A DNA stretch of 64,000 nt from Nepenthes gracilis (GCA_033239525.1 BSYO01000003.1:25723540-25787539), one strand, 5' to 3'. Positions 11,225-24,344 are shown, counted from the first letter of the stretch. Notes: a model not told the origin generated them from the sequence alone. Numbers and translations: made by a program.

Positions 11225-12517
11225 TCACTGAGCATGCATTTTAGTATGAAAAGTATATCAACTATAAGTTTATGTTATGACATGAAGTCTTCTCTGCCCC
11301 CAACCATCACTTTTAAGGATTCTAATGAAATACCTGATTAATCGTGTGTGCTTCCTTGCAAATGTGTTTGCTCTCTTTTTCTCTCCATCTATATTAATTG
11401 ATGAGCACGTAGTCAGTGATGGCGTACATGTCCAGTGATGTTTTTCATGTTTACAATTCACTGATGATGCATAAATTATGTTCCTGAGCTATGAATTGCT
11501 TGAATAATGATATATTGACTGTGATTCATTCTTATGTGCTGTGAAATTTATCTGGGTGTCTGAGGTTGATGAGGCTTTTGGTTAGTGGCTAGATCAAGTG
11601 CTGAATGGCTGAACATATGAACTTTTGTAAGTTCAAGAAATCATGGATTGATCCATTTCAATGTATTGAATAAGGGATTTCAATTCTCATCTCCCTTTCC
11701 TTGTTTTCACCTTAAGAAAAGGTGGTAACAAAACAGAGCTTTTAGAGTCTCTTTATACCCCAAATTTTAAGGTTTTCATATTAACAACTTGGGATGGTTA
11801 TAAATACCAAATGAGTCCACTATATTTTAATATGTTATGATTTCGGTCATTCAACTGATTAGAATAAAATCCTTACTGGTTTATGTGCAAAGAATGAAAA
11901 AAATTTGAAGGACTCTAAAAGGAATGGGAAACTAGTGCGACCATTTCACCCAAAGGAAAAAGTTGTTCCGAGACTTATATAGTAGGCTTATTTGTTAGAA
12001 TAAAATAAGGTAATAATAATATTAATATAATTTTAAATAAGATAAAAATAAATATTAAATTGTCTGGTGTATAGAAGGAATCACAATTTCTTGACAAGGT
12101 TGGCATAATTATTCTTGCTGTTTAGCACTGGTGGTTGATTGTGACGACAGTGGGGGGTGGCCTTTGATTCTATGGTGGCGCTAATAGTTATTCTCAGTGG
12201 TTTTCGTCTTATTTCATCCGATTAAACATGCTGTCAGAGATAGCTTATTTTAACCAGCATAAAAACCTCCGAAAACAATCAAAGATCGCACCAAGGTTAG
12301 ATAATTATGCTGTTTTATCTTGTTAATTGCATGCTCACAACTACGAAATGATGCCACAATTTTGATACACAACACAAAATCATTAACTTCAGATCAGATT
12401 AATCCCTTCTCTGATCTCTAAATCAAACTCAAAACACACTCATATACAATCGGTCGAGAAAGCAAAAGGGAAGCAAGTTAAAACCTTGCTGTTTTTTACG
12501 CCATTTCTCTCATTCTA
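11225..12517. other. Convergent 3' region between cytochrome b5 and the NPH3-like gene
   Basis: Holds the 3' UTRs of two genes that point towards each other. I see no further ORF or RNA gene. A stretch near 11990-12050 is AT-rich and MITE-textured, but its ends are not definable. Confidence 0.6.
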
Positions 12518-15500
12518 TCAGTATGTTCTATCAGTCACCTTAGACTCCGACCTCTGCGAAACCTTTGACGGAGAACTTGATCCCCTCGAAGAGCCATGCC
12601 CGAAGAAGCTTAGCTTGCCGAGCTTCTTCGAGAAAGAACTCATAAACTTGCGAGAACCCGACTTCTCCATGCTCCTCTTCATGCAAACGTGCTCTTTCTC
12701 CAGATCATTTAGCCTCATTCTCAACCGGGCTAGCTCGAGCTTCAGCTCCCGGTTTTCACCCCTGAGGGACGCATAGTTGTCTCGTGGGGACATCGATGCA
12801 CTGAGTGCACCACTGTTGACCCGCCAGGACTGAAACTTTGGCTTGGCATTCTCGTCCGGGTATGAGCAGAACAAGGCATTTCGAAGCCTTAGCTGCTCAA
12901 AATAGAGCACTTGGACTATCGATTGTAGGGGAAGGCGCTCATTTTGGGCTGCGTGTGCACCTGCTTCTTGTGAAAGCTTTTGGAAATCAATCAGTTTGCA
13001 GAGTTTTCTCCTGTCTGCTTCCTGTAGACCTTGATGTGCCTGAAATTACGAATTCAATAGTATGAAACATATTCTCGAGCTTTTATATTATCGTTTAAGC
13101 TTTTTTTGATGAGTATGAGTTCTCTAGATGATCTAAAGCACACCTTGAGATATATATCGATAGCTCGATATAGGCCATCATGAATGGTGCGTGCATGCGC
13201 CGGCAGAGATTCTGCGACTGCCATAAACTTGGCAAGCTTAAGGTTAGCATCTGGGGCAATCTCAGCCAGGTAATTGTCAACCAATTTGGCGACTTTAACC
13301 AGTGCAGTCTGTGAAGGCGAGCGAGGGCTGTCTGATTCAAAAAGAGAGCCCTCTTCCATATCCTCGTCGCTGTTGTCCTCCTGAGAGAAGTTAAGTAGTA
13401 TCCTATGCACGGTGTCGACATCGAATAGGGTATCTCCGGCATGTCGGAAGGAAGGGATCAAAAGGTCATCCATGGTGGCCAAATCCAACTGAGAACCAAT
13501 CCTCCTCTCGAGATCAAGCCTACATGCAAAACTGCAATCAAGCATAACAGCGCTTCTCAGAAGTCCAAACAAGAAGCTGATAGGCACTGTCAGTTTCTCG
13601 ACGGGTAGAAGGCTCACGATCATCTCAACAACGGCTCTTTCGTGGGCATTTGAACCAGCAATGAGCTCGGGCCTCGGTTGGCTAGATGGGTTCCAAAAAC
13701 TGGGTTTTTTGGTCAGCTCTTTTTGTGCATAGTTCATGAGCGACGCGCCAATGCTCTCTGGGCGGACCCCTCTGCACTTCATGGCCATTAGCACCCTTTG
13801 ATATAAATCGATCCTAAGAACTGAAAGATCTTCAATCCACCAATCTCCATCGGGTTTTGCTGGTCTACTCATATGAAGCCTTCCCGAGCTACTATACTCC
13901 AAGCGTGAGAAGCTCGAAGCGATCTGCTCAGCACATGCCTTTGAGGCAATGGCATCGATGCAGCAGCCAACTACTTTCAACTCCTCTGCAAGAGGGAGCA
14001 AGTTTTCGCACTGTTTGAGGACATCAACACACATCTCAAGGTTCTTGCAGACGATGCTGGAGAGATACTCTTCGGCCCGAGAGCCGAGGTTGTCTTTCGA
14101 GAACTCCTCTGTCATCTCGAGGTAATCCGACACACAACACAGCTGAGCAACATTAGCTGACGTGATCTGAAAGTTGATGCCGTAGCAGAATTTTGCTGCC
14201 AGCTCAAATGATTCTGCACCACCCGGAAGACTGAGGAGCTCAATCTTTGATATGTCAGAGTCCCGGCGTTCTGCAACTATCTTCCGGATTCTCCCACTCC
14301 GAGAGACTAGAGGAAACTTCATTTACAAAGTAGATATCAGGTTTTTGCATCAGAAACAGAAAGAAATGAATCTTTTATCACTCAAGGCAGATGTTTTAAA
14401 CTGGAAAAATGAACGCAAGGAAGAAGATTGAAAAAAGATGAGACCTTATGAAGGGCAAAAGTTCCTCCACAGACTTCAATTGTAATATCACTAGGAACAT
14501 CCCTAAAAATCCTGCAACAGAGAAGCAGAAATGCGCAAGATTCAGAAGGGAAATGGAGTAAAATTTTAAACATAGCAACATATTTACAGTAGACGAGTGT
14601 CTATGCTGAAAATGAAAGCTCGCTGACTTACCAAAGGATTTCCCAAGTTGCTACATGGTATATAGTAAAAGAAGATCAAAGATGGCGAATGCTTGAATCA
14701 ATTATAGTGTGGAAATACAGCATGATTCGTTGGTTTGGTTATCCTTTTTACATTATGGTAAGAGACCCGGTTCTTGGATTTGATATTAAACCCTGACCCA
14801 ATTCGTTTATGACCCACCAATTCCAAGACAACCACAAATCTCAGAGTGTAATCCACAAGCAATAGGTCAACAGAGATGATTCATTAACTGCAACAAATGA
14901 AATCAAAGAATAAACAGCAAACCTTTGAAGTACAGTAACAAAGTTGATCCTAAACTAGCCTAAGCAAACTCATGGTGAATTCTAGGAGAGCCAAAAAATT
15001 ACCTAGAATGGTCCCAAGCTTTTTATCCGCCAAGTGTTTACATAATTTTTGAAATAACTTAATAGATACACTAATATGACATTTGGGTCAACCTATATAG
15101 CTAACCGGAACACTAACGAAGCTTATAGACTAACTATAATAATGCCCTCAATGGCAAAAAATAACATCATTGCTCCTCCACCCTTAGATTTGCACACCTC
15201 AGAAGCAACAAAGTAGTTCAGTGCTCGTCTTTTGAGAGGCTCAGCAGTTTGGCACTGCATGGGTCGGCATCAGCATAGTTCACGTTCAAATCCTGCAAAG
15301 CTCGAGCATCATAATTCAGCACCACATACCTCAGCCATGCGTGAGATCCGCACCCCAGTGTTTCAACTGAGATCGACACAGTAGATTTTGAAACTTAGTA
15401 GCTCGGCACAAAAATCACTGTGCGTTTTTGTTTAAATCTTGCAGTTATATAGGGAAGATGTTGAATTACTAAGGTGGGGCTGCAAATCTCTACACCTAAG

Positions 15501-16189
15501 GCTACCGCAATTGCCATAATTCCTCGCCTTCATCACTTAATTTAGAGCATAGCGGTTAGAATACCCTGGAATGGTGATCGACATGGCTGATGCAGATTCC
15601 ACTAGCTAAAACATGATACACTATGACATGACATTGCCCCACCACCCCCAAAAAATGGCTTGTTTAAAGAAAAAAAAAAAAGATAAATTCAAAACTGATC
15701 ATAACCATTGAATCCTCAGCTTAAATTTACTTCATAATCTAGCCAATATTTGAGTATACCTCTAAACTTTGATTTCTCCGGTTACCCTCCAGAAGAAATC
15801 TTAATTTATGGTTTCAAGAATGTAGAATTGCAATCTATAAGCACCTCTTCTACCCCGATCAACATCAACATGGAGGACTGAAATTTAACCAAAACAGCAA
15901 GGTAATTGAATTGCTGATCATTTATGAAAAGACTCATCAACATTTCAGGTATAAATTCACAAAGAAAATAGCAAGATCAGTCCCATATGGAATTATACTA
16001 CAGCATCAAACACAACATAAAAAAAAAAAACGATAGAAGAAGAGCTGAAGAACAGAAACTCTGTAAATTAGAAGCCAAAGGAAAGAAGCTAAAAATGAAC
16101 CATTCACTGCAACGTTGCTGCCGCGAGGGGTTGGCCAACGGCAGCTGCTGCTGGTGGTGCTGATACTGCTGTTTATCAATCCGGTCCAT
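12518..16189 (-). CDS. BTB/POZ and NPH3 domain protein of the NRL family (4 exons, 616 aa)
   Basis: Member of the NPH3/RPT2-like family, plant-specific proteins that act as substrate adaptors for CUL3 ubiquitin ligases or as phototropin and auxin-transport signalling scaffolds at the plasma membrane. Exons on the minus strand: 16189-16101, 14511-14445, 14316-13144 and 13039-12518. All have GT/AG junctions and matching phases, including a Trp codon split between exons 1 and 2. Residues 1-30 are a Gln/His-rich leader (MDRIDKQQYQHHQQQ). The BTB domain follows from about 34 (VPSDITIEVCGG, FPLVSRSGRIRK) to 125. The NPH3 domain runs from DWWIEDLSVLRIDLY (about 210) to VQVLYFEQLRLR (about 495). A coiled coil lies at about 534-565 (ENRELKLELARLRMRL), then a Ser-rich basic tail (KKLGKLSFFGHGSSRGSSS). 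An in-frame stop upstream of 16189 supports this ATG. Intron 1 is 1589 bases. The exact Arabidopsis counterpart is not claimed, so no symbol is given. Confidence 0.93.
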
Positions 16190-18330
16190 AAATGACGAGA
16201 CCCGAGGAGGGAAAGATAGAGAATGAATCTGTCAAAGACAGAAAAGAAGGAGGCAGTAGGAGTGGGGTTAATGGGAAGTGAGCTGAGGAGAGATGGAAAG
16301 CAAGAGACAATGATGGAGACGTTGTTTTTTGTCTCAATTTTTCGTTGGGTAATTTCATCGAAAACCTGTTGTCCAATAATACAAAAGTTAAAACTTCTAC
16401 CCAACAACAACACCACTATTCCATGTATAACTCACAAATTCCGACATTAAACTACTAGAATGACATTATACAATCCAAAGATCCAACTATTTCTAAACTC
16501 TACGTATGAAAACTCCTTATACCCATGTCTATTTTTCTAATTTTTTTTATTACCAGTGGTTCAAAAGCATATATTGCTATCTCCCAAAGCTCTGGTTTGT
16601 GGGTCACATTCTTTATTTTCTCTGTCATTTTCCGGGATTGATGAACCCCGCAGCTATACTGCTACTAACGGCGGTATAAAATGAATAATTTGCAGCATGT
16701 CTGTGACGTTAAAGAGGCGCAAAAAGGGAAGGGAAGGGAACGCGTGTAACTTTGTATAGAGAAAAGTCAAATCCTCTGATTGCGGGAGCGATAAAAAAAA
16801 GGGGGGAAAATGGAGTTATTGGAGTTGGCATCATTTTACTCCGATTAAAGGAAACAGCTATTATGATCATTTTAATTACATTTTCTTATTGCAGATAAAA
16901 TTGTAATTATATAAGTCTCATTTATCTAATAATTTTATTTATTTTTTGGTGTTATTAATGTAAAATTTGAGAGATTTTTATTATTTTTTATATTTTAATT
17001 ATTTATTTTTAAATAAATAATTATAATTTAGTTAATTTTTTAAAAAATTAAAAATAATTTAAATAAATTATTTTAAAATAATAAAATTATAATTATCTAT
17101 CTAAAAATAAATAATTACCTCTGTCACTTTAAAAGATAGAGCCTCCCTCAATCCTATAAATATCATATTACTAATGTCATCCTAAAGGAAATTAAACATT
17201 ACCCTCCTACAATCGGTCTTTTTTTCGGTGAGGCAAGGATGGATTCGGATCAGCGGTATTTTTTATGAAGATAGAGCTTCTTTATCTCTAAAATTTAACC
17301 GTTCATTTTAAATAAGAGGATATAATTTAATTATTATAAAATAATTAATTTTAATTTTTTTAAAAATAACTAAATTATATATTTTTTATTTTTAAATAAA
17401 TAATTAAGATTTAGATATAATAAAGATCTATTTTTAATTGACAGATATATCCCTCTCAATCTCCGTGGGGGTGGAGTCGATATGGTTTGGAGATCTTTTT
17501 TTAAAAATTTTGATCATTAAAAATATTTAATATAGTTATATAAAAGTAAAAAATAATAAAGTAAAATCCTATTTTTGAATTTTTCATTATATAAAAAATT
17601 CAGTAATATTTTTTATATGATATGAATTGTCATTCAACTATAGTTTAAAATATTTAAATCAAATTTATAAAACTAATAATTTTTTTTTTCACTGCGGCAA
17701 AATATAAAACTAGTTCAGGAAAAACTACTTTTTTTTTTTTTGGAATTTAATTGCAGAATTAATTTTATTCAGTATAAAAAATTATTATTTTTTCATATTT
17801 TGATATCGTAGTATCTGTCACATTAGAAAAATGAAAAAAGACTTCAAATTACATTTGTATGATCTTTTTATAATTTCTATATTATTATTTTTTACATAAA
17901 AATATGATTAAAAAACAATTGTATATAAATTGTTTGTTTATTGTTTCCCTTTATATATATACATGTGAGTAGGATTAAATCTAAAATGTGGTTAGCTTAG
18001 TATGAAATTTGCTCATTTATAATAAAAATTAATCATAAGACTTTCAAAAAAAAATTATAATACTTTTAAGGTTTATCGGTAGGTTGTTAAAAAGTCTATT
18101 CATCTAATTCGGACCACTACATATTTCCACTTTCCTTGCCTTGTGCCCAAGAATACGTTGTCAAATCCCTATCAAAATCATGCCATTTCAACGACATCTA
18201 ACGCCTTACTATCTCTTTCAAACACCCTAACATTGAACATCGTCAACCACCCAAATAGATGAGTTGGGTATAATCGGATTATCTGTATCTTTCAACATTT
18301 TACTTGTTATTTATAATCATTTTCAGTTGC
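16190..18330. other. Upstream region of the NRL gene and AT-rich spacer
   Basis: 16190-16450 is probably the 5' UTR of the NPH3-like gene. 16560-16800 is a GC-richer stretch with GGGAAGGGAAGGGAA repeats (about 16721-16740) that could be promoter. From about 16860 to 18330 the DNA is AT-rich with no gene. A clear TATA box was not found. Confidence 0.5.
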
Positions 18331-18339
18331 TCGATTAGG

Positions 18340-19085
18340 TTTCTTAGCTTTCGACGAAATGCTTAAAAGATATAAAATTGTGTCTGATAATATATCTTAT
18401 AGTGTACTAATAAAATCTCACTACAATGAAGATTCTTCCAAACTAATTAAAAAAACGTTCAATAAAATAAAAAATAAGGGCATTGAGGTGATTGTCATGA
18501 CAATTATGACAATATTTAATTTCCTATATAAAAATGAGAAAGGCGATCAGACAAATAAAATTTAAAATGAAATGGTAAATAAGCCATATTTGCTTGATGT
18601 AGTGATGTATAATGTTCTTGTTCATATAAGTTTATGGGTTTAGCGAGCTAGAAAGTGTGAATGAATTGATTAAAGAAATGAATGCTACAAGATTGAAGCA
18701 AGATAAGGTGAGCTACAACTACTTGATGACTAGTTATTGCAAGGTTGGGATGATAGAAGTGGCGGAGAGTGTTTGCGGAGAATTGGAGGAAAATGGGTGC
18801 CGCCCAAATATAATGACATTTAGATGTTTGATATATTATCGATATGATATGAGATTAAAGATTTTAAAAAGGATTACAAGGTTTTCAAGTAGAATATTAG
18901 GGCTGACATTCAATTCCTGACTTTGGAGCATTAAGGGTTTTGGTGGAAGGGTTAGTGAAGAAGAAGATGACAAGGGCTATGAAAGGGTTGATTCAGACTA
19001 TAAAAGTTTTTCTTGCAGATTTTCTGAAATCCTAGAAGAAAGTTGAGGTAGGGCTTGTTTTTGGCTTCTAAAGAATCTGCTCTTG
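18340..19085 (+). pseudogene. Pentatricopeptide repeat (PPR) protein, decayed 3' part
   Basis: Pieces of P-class PPR repeats appear in order in shifting frames. They are FDEMLKRYKIVSDNISYSVL, GIEV...TIFNFLYKNEKGDQ, then from 18660 NELIKEMNATRLKQDKVSYN, LMTSYCKVGMIEVAESV and ELEENGCRPNIMTFRCLI. After a stop comes GALRVLVEGLVKKKMTRAM, the typical C-terminal end of a mitochondrial-type PPR protein. Stops at about 18563, 18641 and 18918 and several frame changes break the reading frame, and the start and transit peptide are missing. PPR proteins bind organellar RNA; this copy cannot. Plant PPR genes are usually intronless, so retrocopy and DNA duplication cannot be told apart. Confidence 0.8.
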
Positions 19086-19847
19086 AACATGTAAATGTCT
19101 GAGAGGTTGTTGCATAATAAATTGATGCAGTGGTCTTTATTGAGAATTCTGAGGACAATGATATTTATCATTGCTTACTGATTCACTTCTTAGTGGAAAA
19201 TTATAGAAGACCAACTTAGAACTTCTCACAAAGACTTGTGCTTTGAAGTGCTCTAGCCAACCTTTGATCTCTCTCTTATCTCTCTCAAAGTTAAATTATC
19301 TTAATTCCTAATAATATTTTGGTATTGGTTTTGGCTTTGGTATTGATTTTATATCCGTTATATATCTGGTATAGCATGTATTTAATATTTTTTTCTAAAA
19401 AGCTATTATTCTAGATAAAAAAAAAAAAAGAGCTGTGATTATTGATTTTTACATGGTATCATTAGCTATTTTAGGTGTAAAGTTATTTGTAACCTGTATT
19501 TGAATTCGTCTTCAATTAGAACTTTTATTTTGACTAAACGATTGCTAAAATCTTGCTTTTAGATAGATAAAACATATTTACATTGGTACATGTTGATCCA
19601 TTATCACAAATCAATCCATATTTTAATTCATAATTATTATTCATAATTGTTGAAATGCCTGTTAACTTTATATACTAAGATTGGTAGTTTGAGTGTTATA
19701 AATTGGAATTGATTTTCAGTAATTTGAATCTATTACTAATGTCATAAACTTAATTGATTCTAATATCAGAAATTAGAAAGTTATATAATAAAAGTCTGAT
19801 AAAAACGTATTACTGATTTAATAAAATGTAGCAAAAAACCAAAATCA
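19086..19847. other. AT-rich spacer, no gene
   Basis: AT-rich DNA after the PPR remnant. I recognise no gene, RNA or mobile-element end. Confidence 0.55.
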
Positions 19848-20370
19848 TGATATGTATGACTTGCTAACCAAACCAAATAATGAATGTAATGATATGTAAA
19901 GAATTTTGAACCCTAGTTGGGTTTGGGTTGGTACTAAAATTTAAGAATCAATCTTTCTTTAATTCTTGGCATATTGCTCTTTATTAATTTTTTTATTCAA
20001 AAGAATTTAGATTTATTATATTTGTATATCTACCCTTCTATTTTATCAAATTTGATCTTTTTTGTCTCGCATTTAATTATTTTATCTTCAAAATTTGGAT
20101 ATCTTTAATAGGAATGGAAACACAACCTCTTAATATGTATGGCTTGCCAATTAAATCGGATCATGAATGTAATGATATGTGAATAATTTTTAACCCTTTG
20201 TTGTGCATCACTTAGTGGATAATTAGAATTTAAGAACCAATCTTTCTTTATTAATATTTTTTAATCAAAATAAGCTAAATTTATTATATTTACATCTTTA
20301 CACTTCTATTTTATTAAATTTAATTGTTTTGTCTCCAAAACTTAGATATCTTTAATAGGAATGGGCATAA
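19848..20370 (+). repeat. Diverged tandem duplication, unit about 265 bases
   Basis: Copy 1 (about 19848-20115) and copy 2 (about 20131-20370) share, in the same order, ATATGTATG.CTTGC, AATGAATGTAATGATATGT (copy 2 has CATGAATGTAATGATATGT), TTTAAGAA.CAATCTTTCTTT and GATATCTTTAATAGGAATGG. Substitutions and small gaps show the duplication is old. No coding content. Confidence 0.75.
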
Positions 20371-22179
20371 CAAAGGAAAAAAGAGGGTTATCCAAACTCA
20401 GTAAAATAATTATGTAACGCCATACATAATAGACAGGAAGTAAAAATGACAATTGACAGGTAAAAAAGAAATATTATTTTACATTACATTCTATTATATT
20501 TTCATATTATTAATGGGTTATATATTAAATTTTCTACTATATTTCTATTCTAAATAATATTGTTTTTAATGTAGCAATTCAAACTTCATTTTCATTTTCA
20601 AACATGCTAAAGAGTATTGTAAATGAATAATATTCAAATGATCACTTTAAAGTGCTACAAATTTGAGGAATAATGATACCCAATTAGGTAGGTAATCTTT
20701 GATATTTGTGTAGAATTTTTAATAAGATCACCGTTATTTTAATTTTAATTTTTTTATATACAAATGTGAGAATTCAAGTGTTGAAGTGAAGATTGGTTGA
20801 TTAGAAATTTTAAAATTGTTAAACTCTAACTTTAAACGTATATGTATATTCGAACTTATTTACATTATATTAGTATACTAAAAATTAAATACTATGTATT
20901 ATACTACTATTACTTCCATAATAAAATTTTAATTTTATATGATTGTTAGTTGATTAGTTATATTAGTTATGATAAATAAAAAAATAATATATATATGAAG
21001 TTACAATTGTGAGGTATAATGATGGATATAATTCTACAATCGTTGATATCTTATCAATAACGGTGTTTTACTCTCAATTTTTTTTATATTTAACGATAGG
21101 ATAAATATTGTCATCAAATGTTTTGTTATTGTTAATAATAGCATATAATCATAATTATTTTAATTTAATAATAAGACAGAGACCATTATTAAAAATTCTG
21201 TTACTATTGACGAGAAATTTATACTCATAATTGTTTATATTAAATGACAAAAAAATATCATCATTAAAACTTTGGTTGTTATTAATGACAATATTTACTC
21301 TCCTAATTATTAACTTTAACAAAGAAAAAAAATACAGTTATTAATAATACTAAAACTATTAATGATGGAAAATAAAATCCCATTACTGAATACTTTTAAC
21401 AATAAAAGAAACAATAGTAAAGTTCTCCATTGTTAAAAACTATTAAAGATGAAAATTATACTTTTAAAAATCATAATTTTTATCATTGAAATTATTTTTT
21501 GATACAGTGTAAAATATCTAATACATTATCATTACCACCAAATTCTGCTTTCCAAGCAACTTATTTAGATTGACTTAAAGATTCTTGTAGTCTTTCCACA
21601 TAATGATAATGAAATGTATAATTATATATTATTTTATAGGCTATCAGATAACTCCTAACAAATTTAAAAATTTTCAAGTATATATTCATATACTTGACTC
21701 ACAACATCTAGTTTTATTTGTTCATTCTAATTTCATATGTACAAAGTTTGTAATTTTTTAATACCAAGTATATACTCTTCTTTATAATAATTATTAATAA
21801 GATTCATCTAATCTTTATTATGAATCATATGTAATTTTACTAAGTATAATTACTTACCTTCAAAAACTAGCATATAATATGACAACTAATGAATCAAATT
21901 GATAAAGGAAGATGAAGCAATGATAGTATAGAATGCAAGATGGTCAATCATACATATATTTTTAGTAATTCATTATTGATATGGTTTTGTCATATAATAA
22001 GGTAGATTCTATATATTGATGCTAATATCATAATCTAAAATATGTAATAAGGTCATCTTTTCAATAATTGATAATCTATCTATAGTGTCTACTTTTTATT
22101 TACAATTTATAATATTATTAATATAATTTTAAATCAATTTATAAAATAATTATTTAAATAAAATTTTTATAAAAAATTA
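20371..22179. repeat. AT-rich region with CACTA-like subterminal repeat array
   Basis: Between about 21040 and 21490 there is a run of short alternating motifs such as TCATTAAAACTTTGGTTGTTATTAATGA, read as ATTAATGA/TCATTAA and CCATTGTTAA/TTAACAATA variants. This is the texture of degenerate subterminal repeats of CACTA (En/Spm) transposons. Possible ends are GTGCTACAAATTTG (20652-20665) and GATACAGTG (21501-21509), but neither is convincing. The rest of the stretch is featureless. Confidence 0.3.
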
Positions 22180-22980
22180 AATTATTTAAAATTAAGTTTC
22201 GTGTCTAATAAGTGTCTGTCTTCACATCTATGCATGCTTGAAGCAAAAGGTGGACACCTAATATGCATCTCTAGGGCATTATATGCATTTGTAGTAGAAT
22301 ATTGGTGCATGATTTGCACATGAGTGGCGTTCATATAGGGTGAAAAGTATATCTCAATGCTTAATTTGTAACTGAATGGTGCTTGTGCGTAAGTTTTTTT
22401 TATAAATAAGTGCATTGGCCAATTTTAACTTATTTCTGCTCATTTTTTTAAGAGAAAAGAAAAAAAAGAAGTAAAAAAAGAGAGGCAGAAAGAAGAAGAA
22501 TAAAAAATAAAAGTGTAATCATGAGATATTTTGATAAAATTAAAAAAAAATAAGTATATCTAAATTATTTTTTATTTATTGTTATCCATTCCTGATTTCT
22601 TTGAGTAGTTTTTATACCAAATAGTCATCATGTATTATTTTTATATTTAAAATAATTATACTTTGTGTACTTTTTATATCTTGTATTTGAAAAAATATAA
22701 AGAAAAACTCTACAAAAGCTTTAATGAAGAATTTATTTTCTTAAATATGAGAAAAATAATAAATATTTATATTTGAGTAAAGTTTTCAGCATGACTAAGT
22801 AAGAACCATTCTAAAAAATTAACAAAATATATTTAGATATATTCTAATATATTATTAGTAAATCAAATATTAAACCTATTATTTGTATGTCCAAAAAGTA
22901 ATATTTTACCCCAATTATAAGGATTTTATGTTGTCGATCACCCACGAGTTGTGAATAGTGGCATGTAATTTTTAACTATG
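22180..22980 (+). repeat. LTR-like dispersed repeat, copy 1
   Basis: Contains a TATA-like TTATAAATAAG (22400-22410) followed by a purine-rich leader (AAGAGAAAAGAAAAAAAAG). Downstream come ATATTTTGATAAAATT, AATAAGTATATCTAAATTATT and CACGAGTTGTGAATAGT-like blocks. The same ordered blocks recur at 55340-56170. The layout fits the U3-R-U5 of a decayed LTR in plus orientation. Ends are not defined. Confidence 0.4.
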
Positions 22981-22999
22981 TAAAAATTAATTATAATTT

Positions 23000-23660
23000 A
23001 AATTTTGATATTCATAATTTATTAGTGAGATTATTATCGATTTTTGGTTCTTTTATGTATTTGCATGATTTTAGCATTATTTGTATATTTGCACAATTTT
23101 AATATATCTGATCATGAGCATGCATATTTTGACATGTTTTATGTACTTGTACTAATTTTGGTATAATTTATATAAATGCACAAATTTTGACATATATGAT
23201 CATTATTATTGGCTTTTTTATAATTTTAATCATATTATAATTTTAGCATACTTTATTTGGTATATATCCCACAAATAAAAATGCATATATGCTTTACTAC
23301 GTATGAGACTCATTCTTGTATTTATTTTTATTAATTTTTCATATGAAAGGGTTCAGATTATTTTATAAAAAGTTTGGATTGAAAGAAAGCTATTAAAAAA
23401 TTAGTTTTAATTTGATTTTAGACTTTTAGAGGTTAGCTTGATGCTCTCTTTTTAATTGTGATATTTTTTTTTATATATATGATCTGAGATCAATTAATTA
23501 TAAATATTTAAAATTATTTTTAAATATGATTTTTTAATATAGTTATTGGATATTATTATATTATTATTTTATTATTTTAGTCATTTTATGACATTTTGTA
23601 TAGATTTGTGATTCACTATTAGTTTAGATTTAAATTGATAGTATAAAGATTTATTTTTTT
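23000..23660. other. AT-rich spacer with imperfect short tandem repeats
   Basis: About 23040-23210 repeats a loose unit built from TATTTGCA-, TTTTAGCAT/TTTTGACAT- and GATCAT-type words roughly every 60 bases. No gene. Confidence 0.4.
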
Positions 23661-23665
23661 AGAAT

Positions 23666-24339
23666 TACTTTTAAATTTATAGTTGATTAATAGACAATAT
23701 TAATTCAGTCACTGTAAATTAAATCCCATTAATATATATATAAGGATAATATTTTACCATTAGATAATTTATAACTGCAAAAGAATTTAACATTTTTGTG
23801 TTTGTAAAATTGAGAGAGTTCGAAAGTGTAATTAAAAGCGTATAAATGACAATTGATGGTATTTAATCATTCTTCTTTCTTTGAAAGAAGAGATTTGTTA
23901 AAGGTTTTCGGCTAGGTTGCCTTTTGGTCAGTTTTCCAAAATTGGGGCTACGCCCTTTGTTGGTATACCCATTACTATTAAATTTATAGTTGATTAATAG
24001 CGATGATATTAATTCAGTCACTGTAAATTAAATCCCATTAATATATATATAAGGATGATATTTTACCATTAGATAATTTATAATTGCAAAAGAATTTACC
24101 ATTTTTTTGTTAAAATTTATGGATACTATTAGCATTGGTGGTATAATCATTATTTCCTTGATGTTAAAAGTAATATTGGTCAGTTTTCCAAAATTTTAGG
24201 AATTATATTTTTTAAATAAAATTATATTATATTGACCCCAATTTTTGTGAAAATTTTTGTTTTATATATTTGAATGGCAATATAGTTGGTCAATAATGAC
24301 GATATTGAACCAATCACGATGATAAATCCTATTGTTATA
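23666..24339 (+). repeat. Triplicated segment hit by the gypsy element
   Basis: A block of about 130 bases at 23666-23795 recurs at 23974-24106 with only a few changes (shared ATTCAGTCACTGTAAATTAA and ATTTTACCATTAGATAATTT). A more diverged third copy begins at about 24280 and is interrupted at 24345 by the left end of the gypsy element. A linker containing CAGTTTTCCAAAATT is also repeated (about 23930 and 24181). Confidence 0.8.
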
Positions 24340-24344
24340 TATAA

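Noticed and set aside
13054..14322. NRL protein starting at the ATG at 14322
   Set aside because: The Met-Lys before FPLVSRSG is intron plus AG acceptor. The BTB start is encoded in the exons at 14511-14445 and 16189-16101, whose phases fit exactly.
15234..15293. tRNA- or SINE-like A box (GGCTCAGCAGTTTGG) and B box (GTTCAAATCC) in NRL intron 1
   Set aside because: The spacing is long, no acceptor stem or anticodon arm folds from the sequence, and no poly(A) tail or target duplication was seen.
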